From NCBI GenBank assembly GCA_020723305.1, contig DYJC01000004.1:200261-264260 (forward strand): a stretch of 64,000 nucleotides of DNA. The letters run 5' to 3'. Below, piece after piece: positions 63,779-64,000 of this stretch. How positions within the stretch are numbered: position 1 is the stretch's first letter; the number at the start of each line of letters is the position of its first letter. The translations under genes were made by a program, and so were the position numbers. This DNA is from Desulfosudis oleivorans (GTDB taxonomy: Bacteria > Desulfobacterota > Desulfobacteria > Desulfobacterales > SURF-7). The notes beneath the pieces were generated by a model that was not told where the DNA came from, did not search any database, and saw only the letters and a list, made by a program, of their open reading frames with translations.

Positions 63779-63988
63779 ATGGAAAACAAATCAAATAATG
63801 CTACTGTAGACAAGCTTTTTGATGCTAACGCAAATGATTGCGGCTGCCCGGTTTCGGCGGATGTTGATCTGGATAATATCAAAATTGATACCATCCAGTT
63901 TGATGACCTTAAGAAAACAATTCTGTTGCCCATTGCCGTGACATTAGCTGTTTTGGCCGGTATTGCTGGCTTATTTTTTTACTTTTAG
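63779..63988 (+). CDS. Small single-pass membrane protein
   Basis: 69 aa. A polar, acidic start contains NDCGCPVSADVDLDNIKID, and one helix (about residues 48-68, LLPIAVTLAVLAGIAGLF) ends at the C-terminus. GGAAGGG lies 6 nt before ATG 63779; the open frame runs back to 63698 but that start lacks a site. Possibly a tail-anchored protein with a CGC metal or thiol site. Function unknown. Confidence 0.65.
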   Translation: MENKSNNATVDKLFDANANDCGCPVSADVDLDNIKIDTIQFDDLKKTILLPIAVTLAVLAGIAGLFFYF

Positions 63989-64000
63989 CGAACCAGACAA

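Noticed and set aside
1-64000. CRISPR array or rRNA operon
   Set aside because: No regularly spaced 24-37 bp direct repeats and no rRNA signature anywhere in the window.

Overview
The window looks like a chromosomal segment of an anaerobic Desulfobacterota bacterium (Desulfobacteria-like). The evidence is moderate G+C, heterodisulfide-reductase-like (Hdr/Qmo-type) electron-transfer proteins, a giant BadF/HgdC-type activase, a selenocysteine synthase with a probable selenoprotein, and several small families common in that phylum. This placement is an inference from gene content; no 16S rRNA is present.

Layout. (1) 1-9.2 kb: a sensor/substrate-binding lipoprotein pair on the minus strand, then a hypothetical protein, a CheD-HDOD fusion, selA, a FmdB zinc ribbon, hemC, a cobA-hemD fusion and a deoxyhypusine-synthase-like protein. 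(2) 9.2-21.3 kb, plus strand: gmhA and hldE (heptose), an IHF/HU-like protein, Trm112, DUF4416, yicC, remA, gmk, rlmB, icd, comF, PilZ and VanZ-like proteins, a second IHF/HU-like protein, an M48 protease, a NYN-LOTUS protein and an amphi-Trp protein. (3) 21.3-28.1 kb, minus strand: a 1415-aa activase, a DUF1285-like protein and a radical SAM protein. (4) 28.1-45.2 kb, minus strand: a complete division and cell-wall (dcw) cluster, mraZ-rsmH-ftsL-ftsI-murE-murF-mraY-murD-ftsW-murG-murC-murB-ftsQ-ftsA-ftsZ, much of it joined by 4-bp stop/start overlaps and preceded by a MraZ-type operator. (5) 45.2-54.5 kb: a gene-free structured region, tRNA-Leu(UAA), an OYE-family reductase/amidohydrolase operon, a hydrolase remnant, SRPBCC, HD-GYP-like, SDR, HdrD-like and MaoC-like genes. 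(6) 54.5-64 kb: a cyclase-ATPase-TPR protein, a three-gene Hdr/Qmo-like operon whose last gene reads through an in-frame UGA, a divergent MerR-type regulator, a decayed transposase and a small membrane protein.

How they connect. The main finding is the gene at 58203-59426. An in-frame TGA sits exactly where HdrD/DsrK-type CCG proteins have the Cys of an E-C-G-H-A-Y motif. The frame continues with a full C-terminal CCG domain, and a 5-bp hairpin with a GG-starting loop lies 17 nt after the TGA, as in bacterial SECIS elements. SelA at 3858-5276 is part of the machinery needed to make selenocysteine. Three related palindromic elements (about 120-150 bp) are scattered through the first 18 kb; one supplies the stop codon of a gene.
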